Part shown: in pieces, positions 1 to 9,071 of the stretch
Position numbering within the stretch: position 1 is the first letter of the stretch
Layout of the letters: each line of letters begins with the position of its first letter
Origin: Pseudomonadota bacterium
GTDB lineage: Bacteria; Pseudomonadota; Gammaproteobacteria; Steroidobacterales; JBCBZW01
NCBI GenBank assembly: GCA_039193195.1
Contig: JBCCWS010000015.1
Location: forward strand, 53,712-117,711
Reading direction: 5' to 3'
Length of the DNA stretch: 64,000 bases
Notes under the pieces: model-generated
Seen by the model: only the letters and a program-made list of their open reading frames with translations
What the model was told of the DNA's origin: nothing
Databases searched by the model: none
Program-made: the position numbers and the translations under genes

Positions 1-2
1 GC

Positions 3-2582
3 GGTCCCGTCTTGTTCGGGATCGACTCCCTTGGAAACGGCGGCGCGCCGCTACCTTCCGTGCCGGGCTCGCGCGATGGCGACATCTACCGCAGCCCCCT
101 GACGGAGCTTTGCCAGGCCAACTACGTGGTGCTACTAACCGACGGGCTGCCGGTGGAAGACCAGGAGGCAGACGAGGCGATCGCAGGCCTAAACGGGGCT
201 GAGTGCAGCGGCAGCTGCCTCGATGAGCTGTCGATTTGGCTGTCCGAGAATGATCTAGCCGATTCCTTCGAGGAAGTCGAAGGGGAAGAGGAGGTCAGCA
301 ACAACGCCCTCACTTACACCATCGGCTTTTTCACGGACGACCCGCTGCTGCTCGATGCGGCCACTGCCACGCGACCGGACGGCCTGGGTCGGGGCTACTA
401 CACCGCCAACGACACGCTGGAGCTCTCCGACGCCCTGAGCGAGGTGTTCACGGACATCGATGCGGACAACGACTCCTTCCAGTCGCCTGCGGTCGCCGTG
501 GACGGCTTCAACCGCCTGGTGAACAGCGATGACCTGTTCTTCACCATGTTCGTGCCCAGCGCCAAACCGCACTGGGCCGGCAACATCAAGAAGTATCGGC
601 TAGCTGAGGTGGCAGGCGTCGAGGGAGCGGATGCCACGATGGAGATCGTCGATGCGGACGGGCGCATGGCGATCGACGAGGGAGGTAAGTTCTTCGGCGA
701 CGCGCGCAGCTTCTGGAGCAGCGAGGCGGACGGCGCTGACGTCTCCAAGGGCGGTATACGCAACCGCATGGGAACGGCGCGCACGATCTTCACCGACACG
801 GGCTTCGCCGGCGCCAACGTCGACCTTTGGCTGCCGGAGAATCGCTTCGAGGTAGCCAACGACCTCCTTACCGCCGCTATGCTCAACGTGGAGGTGGACC
901 AGCGCGAAGCAGCCATCCAAGTGTTGAGCGGCCTCGACAGCGAAGGCAATGCCGCGCCTATCTTTGGCGATCCTTTGCACAGCAATCCAACGCTGGTGAC
1001 CTTCGCCAACAGTGTCGGTGAGACCAGCCTAAAGATGTTCGTCGCCACCAACGATGGCTACTTCCACGCCATCAACGTGCAGCCTTCCAACGACTCACAA
1101 GTGCTGGAGGATTGGTCGTTCATCCCGTCGGATTTGCTCGGCAAGCTGTACGGCCTGATCGACAACGAGGTGCTCAATCCCTCGCGCAAGGGCTACGGCC
1201 TGGACGGTCCGCTGAGCTTCTGGATCCAGAACGACGACGGCGATCGCGTGGTAGAGCCTGGGGAGACCCTCTACGTGTACTTTTCCATGCGCCGCGGCGG
1301 GCGCAACTACTTCGCCCTGCGCATCCCCGGCGACAACCCCGATCAGCCCACACTGGCCTGGACCCTCCGCGGCGGCACGGGCAACTTCGCCGAGCTCGGC
1401 CAGAGCTGGTCCGCGGCCACCGTCGCCGACATGACGGTCGGCGGCGAGCGCCGCACGGTGCTGGTCATGGGCGGTGGCTACGACCCGCTGACGCAAGATC
1501 CCGTTGGACCGCCCAAGGCCGACGATATGGGTCGGGCAGTGTTCATCATTGATGCCCTCACCGGCGAGCGCCTGTGGTGGGCCGGCCCCACGGAGGCCGC
1601 AGGTGGCCCCCCGAACTTGGTCATCGACGGCATGATCAACAGCATTCCGTCGGACGTCGCCGTGGTGGACACGGGCGGCGATGGCCTTGCTGATCGCCTC
1701 TATGTGGGTGACATGGGTGGACACGTCTGGCGCTTCGACATCACCGACCTACCCACCGGTGATGACCCCGGTGGGACCAGCGGCACACTCTTCGCCGATC
1801 TCGGCAGCGATGCCGATGCGGGCAACCGTCGTTTCTACTACGCGCCGAGCATATCGCGCGTACTGGACGAGGTGTATGGCTCCTTCCTAACGGTTGCCTT
1901 GGGTACAGGTCACCGCGCGAGCCCGCTCAGCAGCTCTGTGGACGATCGCTTCTATATGCTTCGGGACGGCAACGTTTTCGCACCGCCAGTAGACGAGGAC
2001 GGCATCACGGTGCTGTACCCAGACCCGATCATCGAGGGTGGACTGCTCGACATCACGGAGAACGTCGCACCCACGGCAGAGCAGTTGAATGGCACTAAGG
2101 GCTGGCTCTTGCGCCTGAGCACTAGCGGCGAGAAGAACTTGTCGGCGGCCCTAACCGCCGATGGCAAGATCTTCTTCTCCAGCTACCTGCCCAACAATGA
2201 CTTCGAACCCGCCTGCAACTTCGCCGGCGTGCTGGGCGAGGGCCGCCTGTATACGGCCGATCTGGTTAGCGGAGCGCCCGTCCTCCTGGACGACGGCATC
2301 GAGGATGGCAACATCACGCCGGAGGATCGTTTCCAACAGCTGGATGCGGGCGGCATCCCACCGACGCCACGCTTGATCTTCACCGAGTGCGACGGCCCCT
2401 GCCTATCCGAAGACCCGGAAGACGAAGAGGATGAGGGCGATGAGGATGAAGAGAACGTGGGCATCAGCGGCACAGGCTGCGAGAACCCCTTCAGCCAGGT
2501 GACCTTGGTCATTGGCGTCGAGGTGGGTGACCCCGGCATCTGCAACGCCCCCGTGCGTACCTTCTGGCGCCAGAACAAGTGA
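3..2582 (+). CDS. pilY1: PilY1-type pilus tip/biogenesis protein, 5'-truncated by the window edge
   Basis: The reading frame is open from the first bases, so the N-terminus lies outside the window. About 860 residues are visible. The visible part starts inside a von Willebrand A-like region (VVLLTDGLP). A PilY1 C-terminal beta-propeller follows, with a DTGGDGLADRLY loop near residue 550 that matches the calcium-binding loop of the family. The C-terminus has an Asp/Glu-rich stretch and ends in TFWRQNK, very like the second PilY1 at 5361-8444 (TFWRQED). PilY1 is an exported protein needed for type IV pilus extension, often with adhesin or mechanosensor roles. The pilE-like gene follows directly, with its start downstream of this stop. 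The family call is secure; its exact role next to a second paralogue is not. Confidence 0.9.
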   Translation, partial: GPVLFGIDSLGNGGAPLPSVPGSRDGDIYRSPLTELCQANYVVLLTDGLPVEDQEADEAIAGLNGAECSGSCLDELSIWLSENDLADSFEEVEGEEEVSNNALTYTIGFFTDDPLLLDAATATRPDGLGRGYYTANDTLELSDALSEVFTDIDADNDSFQSPAVAVDGFNRLVNSDDLFFTMFVPSAKPHWAGNIKKYRLAEVAGVEGADATMEIVDADGRMAIDEGGKFFGDARSFWSSEADGADVSKGGIRNRMGTARTIFTDTGFAGANVDLWLPENRFEVANDLLTAAMLNVEVDQREAAIQVLSGLDSEGNAAPIFGDPLHSNPTLVTFANSVGETSLKMFVATNDGYFHAINVQPSNDSQVLEDWSFIPSDLLGKLYGLIDNEVLNPSRKGYGLDGPLSFWIQNDDGDRVVEPGETLYVYFSMRRGGRNYFALRIPGDNPDQPTLAWTLRGGTGNFAELGQSWSAATVADMTVGGERRTVLVMGGGYDPLTQDPVGPPKADDMGRAVFIIDALTGERLWWAGPTEAAGGPPNLVIDGMINSIPSDVAVVDTGGDGLADRLYVGDMGGHVWRFDITDLPTGDDPGGTSGTLFADLGSDADAGNRRFYYAPSISRVLDEVYGSFLTVALGTGHRASPLSSSVDDRFYMLRDGNVFAPPVDEDGITVLYPDPIIEGGLLDITENVAPTAEQLNGTKGWLLRLSTSGEKNLSAALTADGKIFFSSYLPNNDFEPACNFAGVLGEGRLYTADLVSGAPVLLDDGIEDGNITPEDRFQQLDAGGIPPTPRLIFTECDGPCLSEDPEDEEDEGDEDEENVGISGTGCENPFSQVTLVIGVEVGDPGICNAPVRTFWRQNK

Positions 2583-2623
2583 TGGTCGAGCCATCGCTCG
2601 CGCCTCAGCGCGTAGGAAGCTCA

Positions 2624-3079
2624 ATGACTGCAGCGAGCTGGTCCTCGCCGCGGTCCGCGGTTGGCTTCACCCTCACGGAGCTGTTGATCGTGGTGGCGAT
2701 CATTACGATCATCGCTGCCTTCGCCCTGCCCAACTACGGCAAGCAGATGGAACGGGCTCGGCGCACGGACGCCCAGGACGCCCTTCTGCAGCTCGCCGCG
2801 GAGCAGGAGAAGTTCTTCATCGACAACAATACCTACACAGGTAACCTGACGACGCTTGGGTATCCGTCCGGTGTCTCGTCGAATGGGTACTACACGCTCG
2901 GCGCATCGATTGACGATGGGCCCGACACCTATACGATTACGGCGATTCCCATCGCCGGTGGCGCCCAGGCAAATGACACTCCGTGCGGATTCTTTAGCTA
3001 CGATCATACGGGCCGCCGCTTCGCTGCTGACGGCGATGGCGAAGGTGCCAACGACACCACCGATCAGTGCTGGCGATAG
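2624..3079 (+). CDS. pilE: PilE-type minor pilin (type IV prepilin)
   Basis: This is a 151-residue type IV prepilin. The short leader ends in Gly, followed by the class III cleavage site G^FTLTELLIVVAII and the long hydrophobic N-terminal helix. The mature part has an ALPNYGKQ stretch and two cysteines near the C-terminus (PCGFF and DQCWR) that could form the pilin disulfide loop. The ATG at 2624 is chosen because AGGAAG sits 4 nt upstream and it gives a normal leader. The frame continues upstream to a GTG at 2579 overlapping the pilY1 stop, which would give an unusually long leader. Minor pilins like this prime pilus assembly at the inner membrane. The family is clear; the pilE label rests on gene order and the C-terminal pattern. 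Confidence 0.85.
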   Translation: MTAASWSSPRSAVGFTLTELLIVVAIITIIAAFALPNYGKQMERARRTDAQDALLQLAAEQEKFFIDNNTYTGNLTTLGYPSGVSSNGYYTLGASIDDGPDTYTITAIPIAGGAQANDTPCGFFSYDHTGRRFAADGDGEGANDTTDQCWR

Positions 3080-3293
3080 CCACAACCGGCAACAGTGTTG
3101 TCTCCTAATTGAGCTTATCGGTAAACCGAGAAGCGGATCACATCCGGTCATAAGGTGCCAACTGTGATCCGTGCACGGGGCGCCGTGCCGTTCATCACGC
3201 GTTCACTCCCACTCATCTAAGCTCCCTTCTCGGCACCGTTGAGGGTGCCAGCATCTGCTCCGCTTACTTAGCCATTACGCGGAGTGCTTCACG

Positions 3294-3794
3294 ATGCAAC
3301 AGCGGGTTCAGCGTCAGCGCGGCCTATCCCTGGTCGAGGTTCTGGTCACCCTAGTGGTGATCTCCATCGGCATGCTCGGCATCGCGGCCTTGTATGTGGA
3401 GAGCCTGCGCGTGGGCTACACGGCCCTGAGTCGTACCAGAGCGGTCTCTCTAGCCGCCGACATGGCGGACCGCATCCGCAGCAATCCCGCGGGAGAAGCC
3501 ACCTACGCAGCGGGCAACAACGTCGCAGGCTCCAACGCGCCCTTCGCATGCGCAGAGACTGCCGGCGTTGCGGCCATCGCGTGCGACCCAGACGAGTTGG
3601 CCGAATTCGACATCTGGCAGTGGAAGACCCTGATCGGTAACTCCAGCGAGGACTCCGCCATCCAGCTCGGGTTGCCGGGCGGCATCGGCACGATCGACTA
3701 CGACGACACCACCTTCCCCAGCACCTTCGTCATCACCGTGAGCTGGACCGAGCGCGACGAGGCACAGTCCTACACGCTCGCCCTGGCCATTTGA
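3294..3794 (+). CDS. pilV: PilV-type minor pilin
   Basis: This is a 166-residue prepilin with a very short basic leader, the cleavage site RG^LSLVEVLVTLVVISIG and a hydrophobic N-terminal helix. The following LYVESLRVGY...SLAADMADRIRSNP stretch is typical of PilV. It opens a tight pilV-pilW-pilX-pilY1 run, the standard order of the minor pilin operon in gammaproteobacteria. The product is expected to be cleaved by PilD and to form the pilus-priming complex with PilW, PilX and PilY1. A 214-bp gap separates it from pilE upstream, so it may have its own promoter, although I see no clear one. Confidence 0.9.
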   Translation: MQQRVQRQRGLSLVEVLVTLVVISIGMLGIAALYVESLRVGYTALSRTRAVSLAADMADRIRSNPAGEATYAAGNNVAGSNAPFACAETAGVAAIACDPDELAEFDIWQWKTLIGNSSEDSAIQLGLPGGIGTIDYDDTTFPSTFVITVSWTERDEAQSYTLALAI

Positions 3795-3805
3795 GGGGAC
3801 CCATC

Positions 3806-4816
3806 ATGGCACACATACCTAAGGGAAACGCCAACATGATGGCGAGAGGCGTCAGCGGCTTGAGCTTGGTGGAGGTGATGGTGGCCCTGTTCATCGGCAC
3901 CTTCCTGATCACCGGCGCCCTGAGCATCTACGCCAACGGCTACGGCACGATTCAGGTAACCGCACGGGTCGCGCGGATGCAGGAGAGCGCGCGTTATGCA
4001 ATGGAGCTCCTCGAGCCGGACATTCGGGCGGCGGGCTACTGGGGCGCGACCACGGACACGGAGTCCATCGCCGAACGTGCCACGCCCGCTGACCCGGTGA
4101 ACATCGCCATCGACAACGACTGCGAGAACAACTGGGCAGTCCATCTGGAGCGCCCGATCGAAGGCGCCGACGGCGCCAACCCCTACAACGCCACCTGCCT
4201 GGCGGGATCGAACCGCTACGTTGCAGGCTCGGACATGCTGATCGTGCGCCACGTGGCTGATACGGCGACGGCGACCGCCGATCTGCAGGCAGGCACGCTC
4301 TACATGCGCGCAGACGAGAATCGCGGCGAGCTATTCGTGGGCACCACGGAGCCCGCCGGCTACGCCCCGTCCGCCGGTAACTTCGCGCTCATCGCCCACG
4401 CCTACTACGTCTCACCCACCTCGGACTTCGATGCGGGACTGCCCTCCCTACGTCGCTTGACGCTCGAGAACGGTCCCAACCCGACCGTGGCCGATGAGGA
4501 GCTGCTCGCCGGGGCGGAGGATCTGCAGGTGCAGTACGGCATCGACACGGACGCGGACGGCTCGGTGAATAGCTACGTCGATGCTGATCCGGCTCTCGAC
4601 TACTCCCAGGTGATGTCCGTTCGTGTCTGGCTACGCATGCGTACGGATCAGGACGAGGACGGCTTCATCGACAACGCCACCTACACCTACGCCGACGTCA
4701 GCTTCACGCCTTCCACCACCGCTGATCCTGACGACGATCGGCTGCGCCGCATACTGACCAGCAAGACCGTCGCCCTACGCAACCGCGTGGTGGAGCTCAA
4801 TGGCGGTGCGCTCTAG
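3806..4816 (+). CDS. pilW: PilW-type minor pilin
   Basis: This is a 336-residue prepilin with cleavage site SG^LSLVEVMVALFIGTFLI followed by MQESARYAMELLEPDIRAAGYWG, a strong PilW signature. The size fits PilW, the largest of the minor pilins. ATG 3806 is chosen because GAGGGG lies 7 nt upstream. The frame also contains a TTG at 3791 overlapping the pilV stop, and ATG codons at 3836 and 3839 that would shorten the leader. Its stop lies just before the pilX start. Asp-rich segments near residues 240-290 (DTDADGS, DQDEDGF) look like acidic turn or calcium-type loops, but that is only inference. Confidence 0.88.
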   Translation: MAHIPKGNANMMARGVSGLSLVEVMVALFIGTFLITGALSIYANGYGTIQVTARVARMQESARYAMELLEPDIRAAGYWGATTDTESIAERATPADPVNIAIDNDCENNWAVHLERPIEGADGANPYNATCLAGSNRYVAGSDMLIVRHVADTATATADLQAGTLYMRADENRGELFVGTTEPAGYAPSAGNFALIAHAYYVSPTSDFDAGLPSLRRLTLENGPNPTVADEELLAGAEDLQVQYGIDTDADGSVNSYVDADPALDYSQVMSVRVWLRMRTDQDEDGFIDNATYTYADVSFTPSTTADPDDDRLRRILTSKTVALRNRVVELNGGAL

Positions 4817-4850
4817 CGCGCTTATTACCCACCAACACGAGGATTCACCG

Positions 4851-5330
4851 ATGCACCAGCGTCAACTCGCCATCCATCGCCGCCCTAGCGCGCGGCCCGC
4901 ACGGCTCGCAGCGCCCCAGCGAGGTGCAGCGCTAGTGGTGGGCCTAGTACTTTTGTTGGTCATGACCCTGCTCGGCGTCACGGGCATCAGCAGCAACACC
5001 CTGGACTTGGTGATGGCCGGCAACACGCAGCACTCGCAGGATGCCTTCGAGGCCGCCGAATCGGCGATCCAGGCTGAGGTTCTGCGTGGCCCCCTCGAGG
5101 ACATCGCCGTCCCGCGAACGACCGAGGACTACCAGTTCGCGGCTGGGGTCACCGCCGATACCACCACCACCTACAACAGCACCCAGCTGCCGCCCCCCGG
5201 CTACTCGCTCACTGAGTACCGCTCGGATCACTACCAGATCGACAGCCTTGGCGAGTCTGCTCGCGGGGCCCGCTCCAACCACCTGCAAGGCTTCTACGTC
5301 GTGGTGCCCTCGGGCCTCGGCGAGGACTAG
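4851..5330 (+). CDS. pilX: PilX-type minor pilin
   Basis: This is a 159-residue protein. A basic leader precedes RGAALVVGLVLLLVMTLLGVTG, and the conserved PilX pattern MAGNTQHSQDAFEAAESAI follows. The position after the hydrophobic start has no Glu5, as is usual in PilX. ATG 4851 is preferred because CGAGGA lies 7 nt upstream; an in-frame ATG at 4800 overlaps the end of pilW. It sits between pilW and pilY1 and should form part of the same pilus-initiation complex. Confidence 0.87.
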   Translation: MHQRQLAIHRRPSARPARLAAPQRGAALVVGLVLLLVMTLLGVTGISSNTLDLVMAGNTQHSQDAFEAAESAIQAEVLRGPLEDIAVPRTTEDYQFAAGVTADTTTTYNSTQLPPPGYSLTEYRSDHYQIDSLGESARGARSNHLQGFYVVVPSGLGED

Positions 5331-5360
5331 CGCCCACCACCCGGGCAAGGAGTGACTATC

Positions 5361-8300
5361 GTGCACCATCGTGATCTTCGATCCTGGCGCCGCCTGCTTT
5401 GCGCTGGCGCCACCGTCGCCGCCACCTTCGCGGCTGGATTAGCGCAAGCGGACGACGCCGAGCTCTACCAAACCGCAGCCAACGAGTTCGGTCCCGACTA
5501 CTATGCCAACGTGCTGTTCGTCATCGACACCTCAGGGTCGATGAACTCGGACGTGGACGGGCGCTCGCGCCTGGACATCGTAAAGGAGGTGGTGACCCGC
5601 TTTCTGAACGAGCTGGATTACGTGAACGTGGGCCTGATGCGCTTCGACTCCGGCTACATGACCGGCGAACTGCTGCCCGATGACTTCAACGAAGGCGGCG
5701 GCATGGTCCTGCACGCCATCGAGGACATCGCCACGGCACGCGACGACATCCTCGCCCAGGTGGCAGCACTTACCGCCACGGGCACCACCCAGCTGTCGGA
5801 GACGATGTACGAAGCGGCGTCCTACATGATGGGCTGGGACGTGTACTTCGGCCTCGAAACCTACGCAGGAAACTTCGAAGACCCCCAGCTAGCGGAGAAC
5901 TACTCGCCGAGTGATCCAGACTCCCACGACGGCACGACGTACATCAGCCCCGCCCGCCAGTGCCAGGAGAACCACATCGTCTACCTCACGGACGGCCAAC
6001 CCCAGTTCGACTCGGAGATCACCGATGTGGTCCCCACCTGGCCCGGCTTCGAGGGCATCTGCACGGACAACCCGGACTGGAACTGGAGCTTCTACAGTGT
6101 CGACGGCGACGGCGACTGCCTCGACGACATCGCCGCCTACCTCTACGAGAACGATCTGTACGGCACGGAAGCGGACGGCCACCAGAACGTCATCACCCAC
6201 ACGATCGGCTTCTTCCAGGATCTTCCCCTACTGGAAGACACGGCGGTGCGCGGCGGCGGTCGCTACTACCTGGCCGACGACGCAGACACGCTTCTGAGCG
6301 TGCTAGAGCAGATCTTCGTGGAGGTGAACGACGGCGGTAGCGCCCTCACCTCCCCCGGAGTCTCCGTCAATGCCTTCGATCGCACCACCCACCTCGATCA
6401 GCTGTACTACAGCGTGTTCGAAGCCACCGGTACCGCTCGCTGGAAGGGCAACCTCAAGCGCTACCGCCTGGGCGAGAACGCCGGCGGCGATCTGGTGGTG
6501 ATCGACAAGGACGACATGGAAGCGGTGGATCAGAACACGGGCTTTTTCCGCGAAGAGTCACGCAGCTGGTGGTCCGACGCGCCGGACGGCTTTTCCGTCG
6601 AGGCCGGGGGTGTAGGATCCCTGCTGCCCACCGAGCGCAGGGTGCTCACCGAATGGGGCGGCGCGCTGCTGCCGTTTACGACCGCCAACATCGAGGTGTT
6701 CGGCGACTACCTCCTGGCCAATCTAGACATGGACCTGCTCAACGGGGAAGCGGGCAGTGACGACGAACGCCTAAGGCAACTGCTGCAGTGGGTAGGCGGC
6801 AAGGACATAAAGGACGAAGACGAGGATGGCGACACGCAGGAGCCTCGACTCCAACTCGGCGATCCCATGCACTCCAAGCCCGTGGTAGTGACCTACGCCC
6901 GCGGTGAGGACGAACCCCAGGCAGTGGTGTTCGTGGGCTCCAACGAGGGCTTCTTGCACGCCTTCGACGGCCAGACGGGCACTGAGCTCTCCGCCTTTTT
7001 GCCCCTGGAGTTGGTGGAGCACGTCGACGACTGGTACGCCGACTACGAAACCACTACGCGCATCTACGGCGTGGACGGCCCGATCGCGGCCTGGGTCCAG
7101 GACGGCGGTGACGGAGAGATTGACGCGGGCGCCGGCGACAGCGTCTACCTCTACGTGGGCCTGCGCCGCGGCGGCGAGCATCTCTACGCCATCAACTACA
7201 CGGACCCCGCGAATCCGCAGCTCATGTGGAAACGCTCACCGTCGGACAGCGGCTTCGCCCAGCTCGGCCAAACCTGGTCGCCGATCACCCGCACCCGGGT
7301 CAAGACCGGCACCTTCGGAAGTGAGCTAGACCAGGACGTGCTCGTGTTCGGTGCCGGCTACGATCTACGCCAGGACAACTACTCCACCTACGCGCCGGAT
7401 TCGGTGGGCAATGCGATCTACATGGTGAACGCTTTCACCGGCGAGCTGGTGTGGTCCGGCAGTGCGGCCAACACGGCAGATACGCTCACTCAGGCTTACT
7501 TCGAGGATATGGAATCAGCGATCACCGGTGCAATTCGCGTCGTCGACCTCAACGCCGACGGCTTCGCCGACCGTCTCTACGCGGCAGACCTCGGCGGTCG
7601 CGTGTGGCGCCTCGATGTGCACAATCCCTTCGACGAAGGTGACTACTTCCACATCACCGGTGGGGTGCTAGCCTCGCTCGGTGGAGCCGAGGGCGGTGGG
7701 GCTAGCGACAATCGTCGCTTCTACTACGCGCCGGACGTGGCCTTGGGGGAGGCCGATGGCCGCGATTTCTTCAACGTCACGATCGCCTCGGGTTACCGCG
7801 CCCACCCGAAGTACGACGGCCTGGATGACTACTTCTTCGTCGTGCGCGATTTCTACCCCTTCGACGAGCTCGGCTTGAGCGAAGACCCGGCCGGGGAGTA
7901 CGTCGACAAGTACGGCTTCACCAAAGCCGACTTCGCCTATATTGGTGAGCTCGAAAACAACCCGGAGAGCCTCGCGAGCGGCTTCTATATGCCCATGGTC
8001 ACGGCAGCAGGTGAGAAGGTGCTCTCAGAGACCCGCATCTTCCAGAACAAGGCCAGCTTCACCAGCTACCTGCCCGATGACGGCACCACCCAGGCCTGCT
8101 TCGCCGCCCTCGGTAACGGACAGCTGTACAGCGTTGACTTGGGCACAGGGGTCGTGGGCGTCGACGAGCTCGACAAGCCCGGTATCCCACCAGAGGTGGT
8201 CTACATCTTCACCGAGGATGAGGGGACGGGCTACATACCCCCTACCTGCTTCGGCGACTATTGCGGTGACGAAGGCCCGCCGGAGGGCGACGGCGGCGAG

Positions 8301-8444
8301 GAAGAGGAACTGGCCGAGGGCCCCGGCGGACGGGACATCGGCTGCGTGGTCGGCCCCGAGAGCTGTGACGCTGCGGGCACCGAACTGCCCGTCAAGACCT
8401 TCTGGCGACAGGAAGACACGGACGATGTGGGCGGGGGCAACTAA
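5361..8444 (+). CDS. pilY1: PilY1 pilus tip/biogenesis protein, complete
   Basis: This is a full-length PilY1 of about 1027 residues. A signal peptide (LCAGATVAATFAAGLAQA) is followed by a von Willebrand A domain with an intact metal-site motif (VLFVIDTSGSM near residue 55). The C-terminal beta-propeller carries VDLNADGFADRLY near residue 730, which matches the calcium loop of the P. aeruginosa family. GTG 5361 is preferred because AAGGAG lies 8 nt upstream; an in-frame GTG at 5352 overlaps that motif. It is the last gene of the pilVWXY1 run. The tail holds a Glu/Gly-rich linker and ends in a TFWRQ motif shared with the truncated paralogue at the left edge. Two PilY1 genes in one locus suggest alternative tip adhesins. 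Confidence 0.93.
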   Translation: MHHRDLRSWRRLLCAGATVAATFAAGLAQADDAELYQTAANEFGPDYYANVLFVIDTSGSMNSDVDGRSRLDIVKEVVTRFLNELDYVNVGLMRFDSGYMTGELLPDDFNEGGGMVLHAIEDIATARDDILAQVAALTATGTTQLSETMYEAASYMMGWDVYFGLETYAGNFEDPQLAENYSPSDPDSHDGTTYISPARQCQENHIVYLTDGQPQFDSEITDVVPTWPGFEGICTDNPDWNWSFYSVDGDGDCLDDIAAYLYENDLYGTEADGHQNVITHTIGFFQDLPLLEDTAVRGGGRYYLADDADTLLSVLEQIFVEVNDGGSALTSPGVSVNAFDRTTHLDQLYYSVFEATGTARWKGNLKRYRLGENAGGDLVVIDKDDMEAVDQNTGFFREESRSWWSDAPDGFSVEAGGVGSLLPTERRVLTEWGGALLPFTTANIEVFGDYLLANLDMDLLNGEAGSDDERLRQLLQWVGGKDIKDEDEDGDTQEPRLQLGDPMHSKPVVVTYARGEDEPQAVVFVGSNEGFLHAFDGQTGTELSAFLPLELVEHVDDWYADYETTTRIYGVDGPIAAWVQDGGDGEIDAGAGDSVYLYVGLRRGGEHLYAINYTDPANPQLMWKRSPSDSGFAQLGQTWSPITRTRVKTGTFGSELDQDVLVFGAGYDLRQDNYSTYAPDSVGNAIYMVNAFTGELVWSGSAANTADTLTQAYFEDMESAITGAIRVVDLNADGFADRLYAADLGGRVWRLDVHNPFDEGDYFHITGGVLASLGGAEGGGASDNRRFYYAPDVALGEADGRDFFNVTIASGYRAHPKYDGLDDYFFVVRDFYPFDELGLSEDPAGEYVDKYGFTKADFAYIGELENNPESLASGFYMPMVTAAGEKVLSETRIFQNKASFTSYLPDDGTTQACFAALGNGQLYSVDLGTGVVGVDELDKPGIPPEVVYIFTEDEGTGYIPPTCFGDYCGDEGPPEGDGGEEEELAEGPGGRDIGCVVGPESCDAAGTELPVKTFWRQEDTDDVGGGN

Positions 8445-8460
8445 AGCCTGCGCAAAGCGC

Positions 8461-8478
8461 AGCGGCGTCGACGCCGCT
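8461..8478. terminator. Possible bidirectional hairpin between pilY1 and lspA
   Basis: An 18-bp perfect palindrome (AGCGGCGTCGACGCCGCT) sits in the short gap between the converging pilY1 and lspA genes. It has no clear T-tract on either side, so a terminator role is inferred from position and symmetry only. Confidence 0.4.
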
Positions 8479-8481
8479 GCC

Positions 8482-9057
8482 TCAGTCCTCGGTACCGCCC
8501 TGCGCCGCGTCGCGCAGGGCGGCCTCCTCCGCCGAGCGACTGAAGAAGCCATCGATGATGAGTAAGATCGCGCCCAGGGTGAGGGCTGAGTCCGCCACGT
8601 TAAAGGCCGGAAAGAAGTGCTCCTGATAGTGCACGTGGATGAAGTCGATCACGTGCCCAAACTGCACCCGATCGATCACGTTGCCCAGCGCCCCCCCGAG
8701 CATCAAAGCCAAGGCGGCACTCAGAATTCGCCGCCCCTTCAACAAGCGCAGCCAGATCACGATACCTATCGATACAGCTAGGCCAAGGCCGACGAACAGC
8801 CAGTGCTGCCAGCCTGAGGCGTCGGCGAGAAAGCTGAACGCTGCGCCCGTGTTGTGCAGGCGGGTGATGTTGAAGTAGTCGTTGACCACGACGTTCTGCG
8901 CGTACTCGAAGTGCTGCACGATGTAGCGCTTGGTGAGCTGATCGAGCACGATGACCAGCGCCGAGAGCCACAGCCAGGCGCCGTTGCTACGCCAGCCGAG
9001 CACCCAGCGCAGGGCCGGGTGCATGGGGCGGGCGTCGAGTTCTTCCGGCGAGCTCAT
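8482..9057 (-). CDS. lspA: Lipoprotein signal peptidase (signal peptidase II)
   Basis: This is a 191-residue, four-helix inner-membrane aspartyl protease that cleaves prolipoprotein signal peptides after lipidation. Conserved LspA blocks are visible: VLDQLTK, RLHNTGAAFSFL, GGALGNVIDR (first catalytic Asp) and FNVADSAL (second catalytic Asp). It lies 14 nt downstream of ribF in the same direction, so it is probably cotranscribed with murJ and ribF. In many gammaproteobacteria ileS lies between ribF and lspA; here it does not. The N-terminus is about 20 residues longer than usual, so an internal start such as Met12 is possible. Confidence 0.96.
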   Translation of the reverse strand: MSSPEELDARPMHPALRWVLGWRSNGAWLWLSALVIVLDQLTKRYIVQHFEYAQNVVVNDYFNITRLHNTGAAFSFLADASGWQHWLFVGLGLAVSIGIVIWLRLLKGRRILSAALALMLGGALGNVIDRVQFGHVIDFIHVHYQEHFFPAFNVADSALTLGAILLIIDGFFSRSAEEAALRDAAQGGTED

Positions 9058-9071
9058 CCTGTGCGTTCTCC

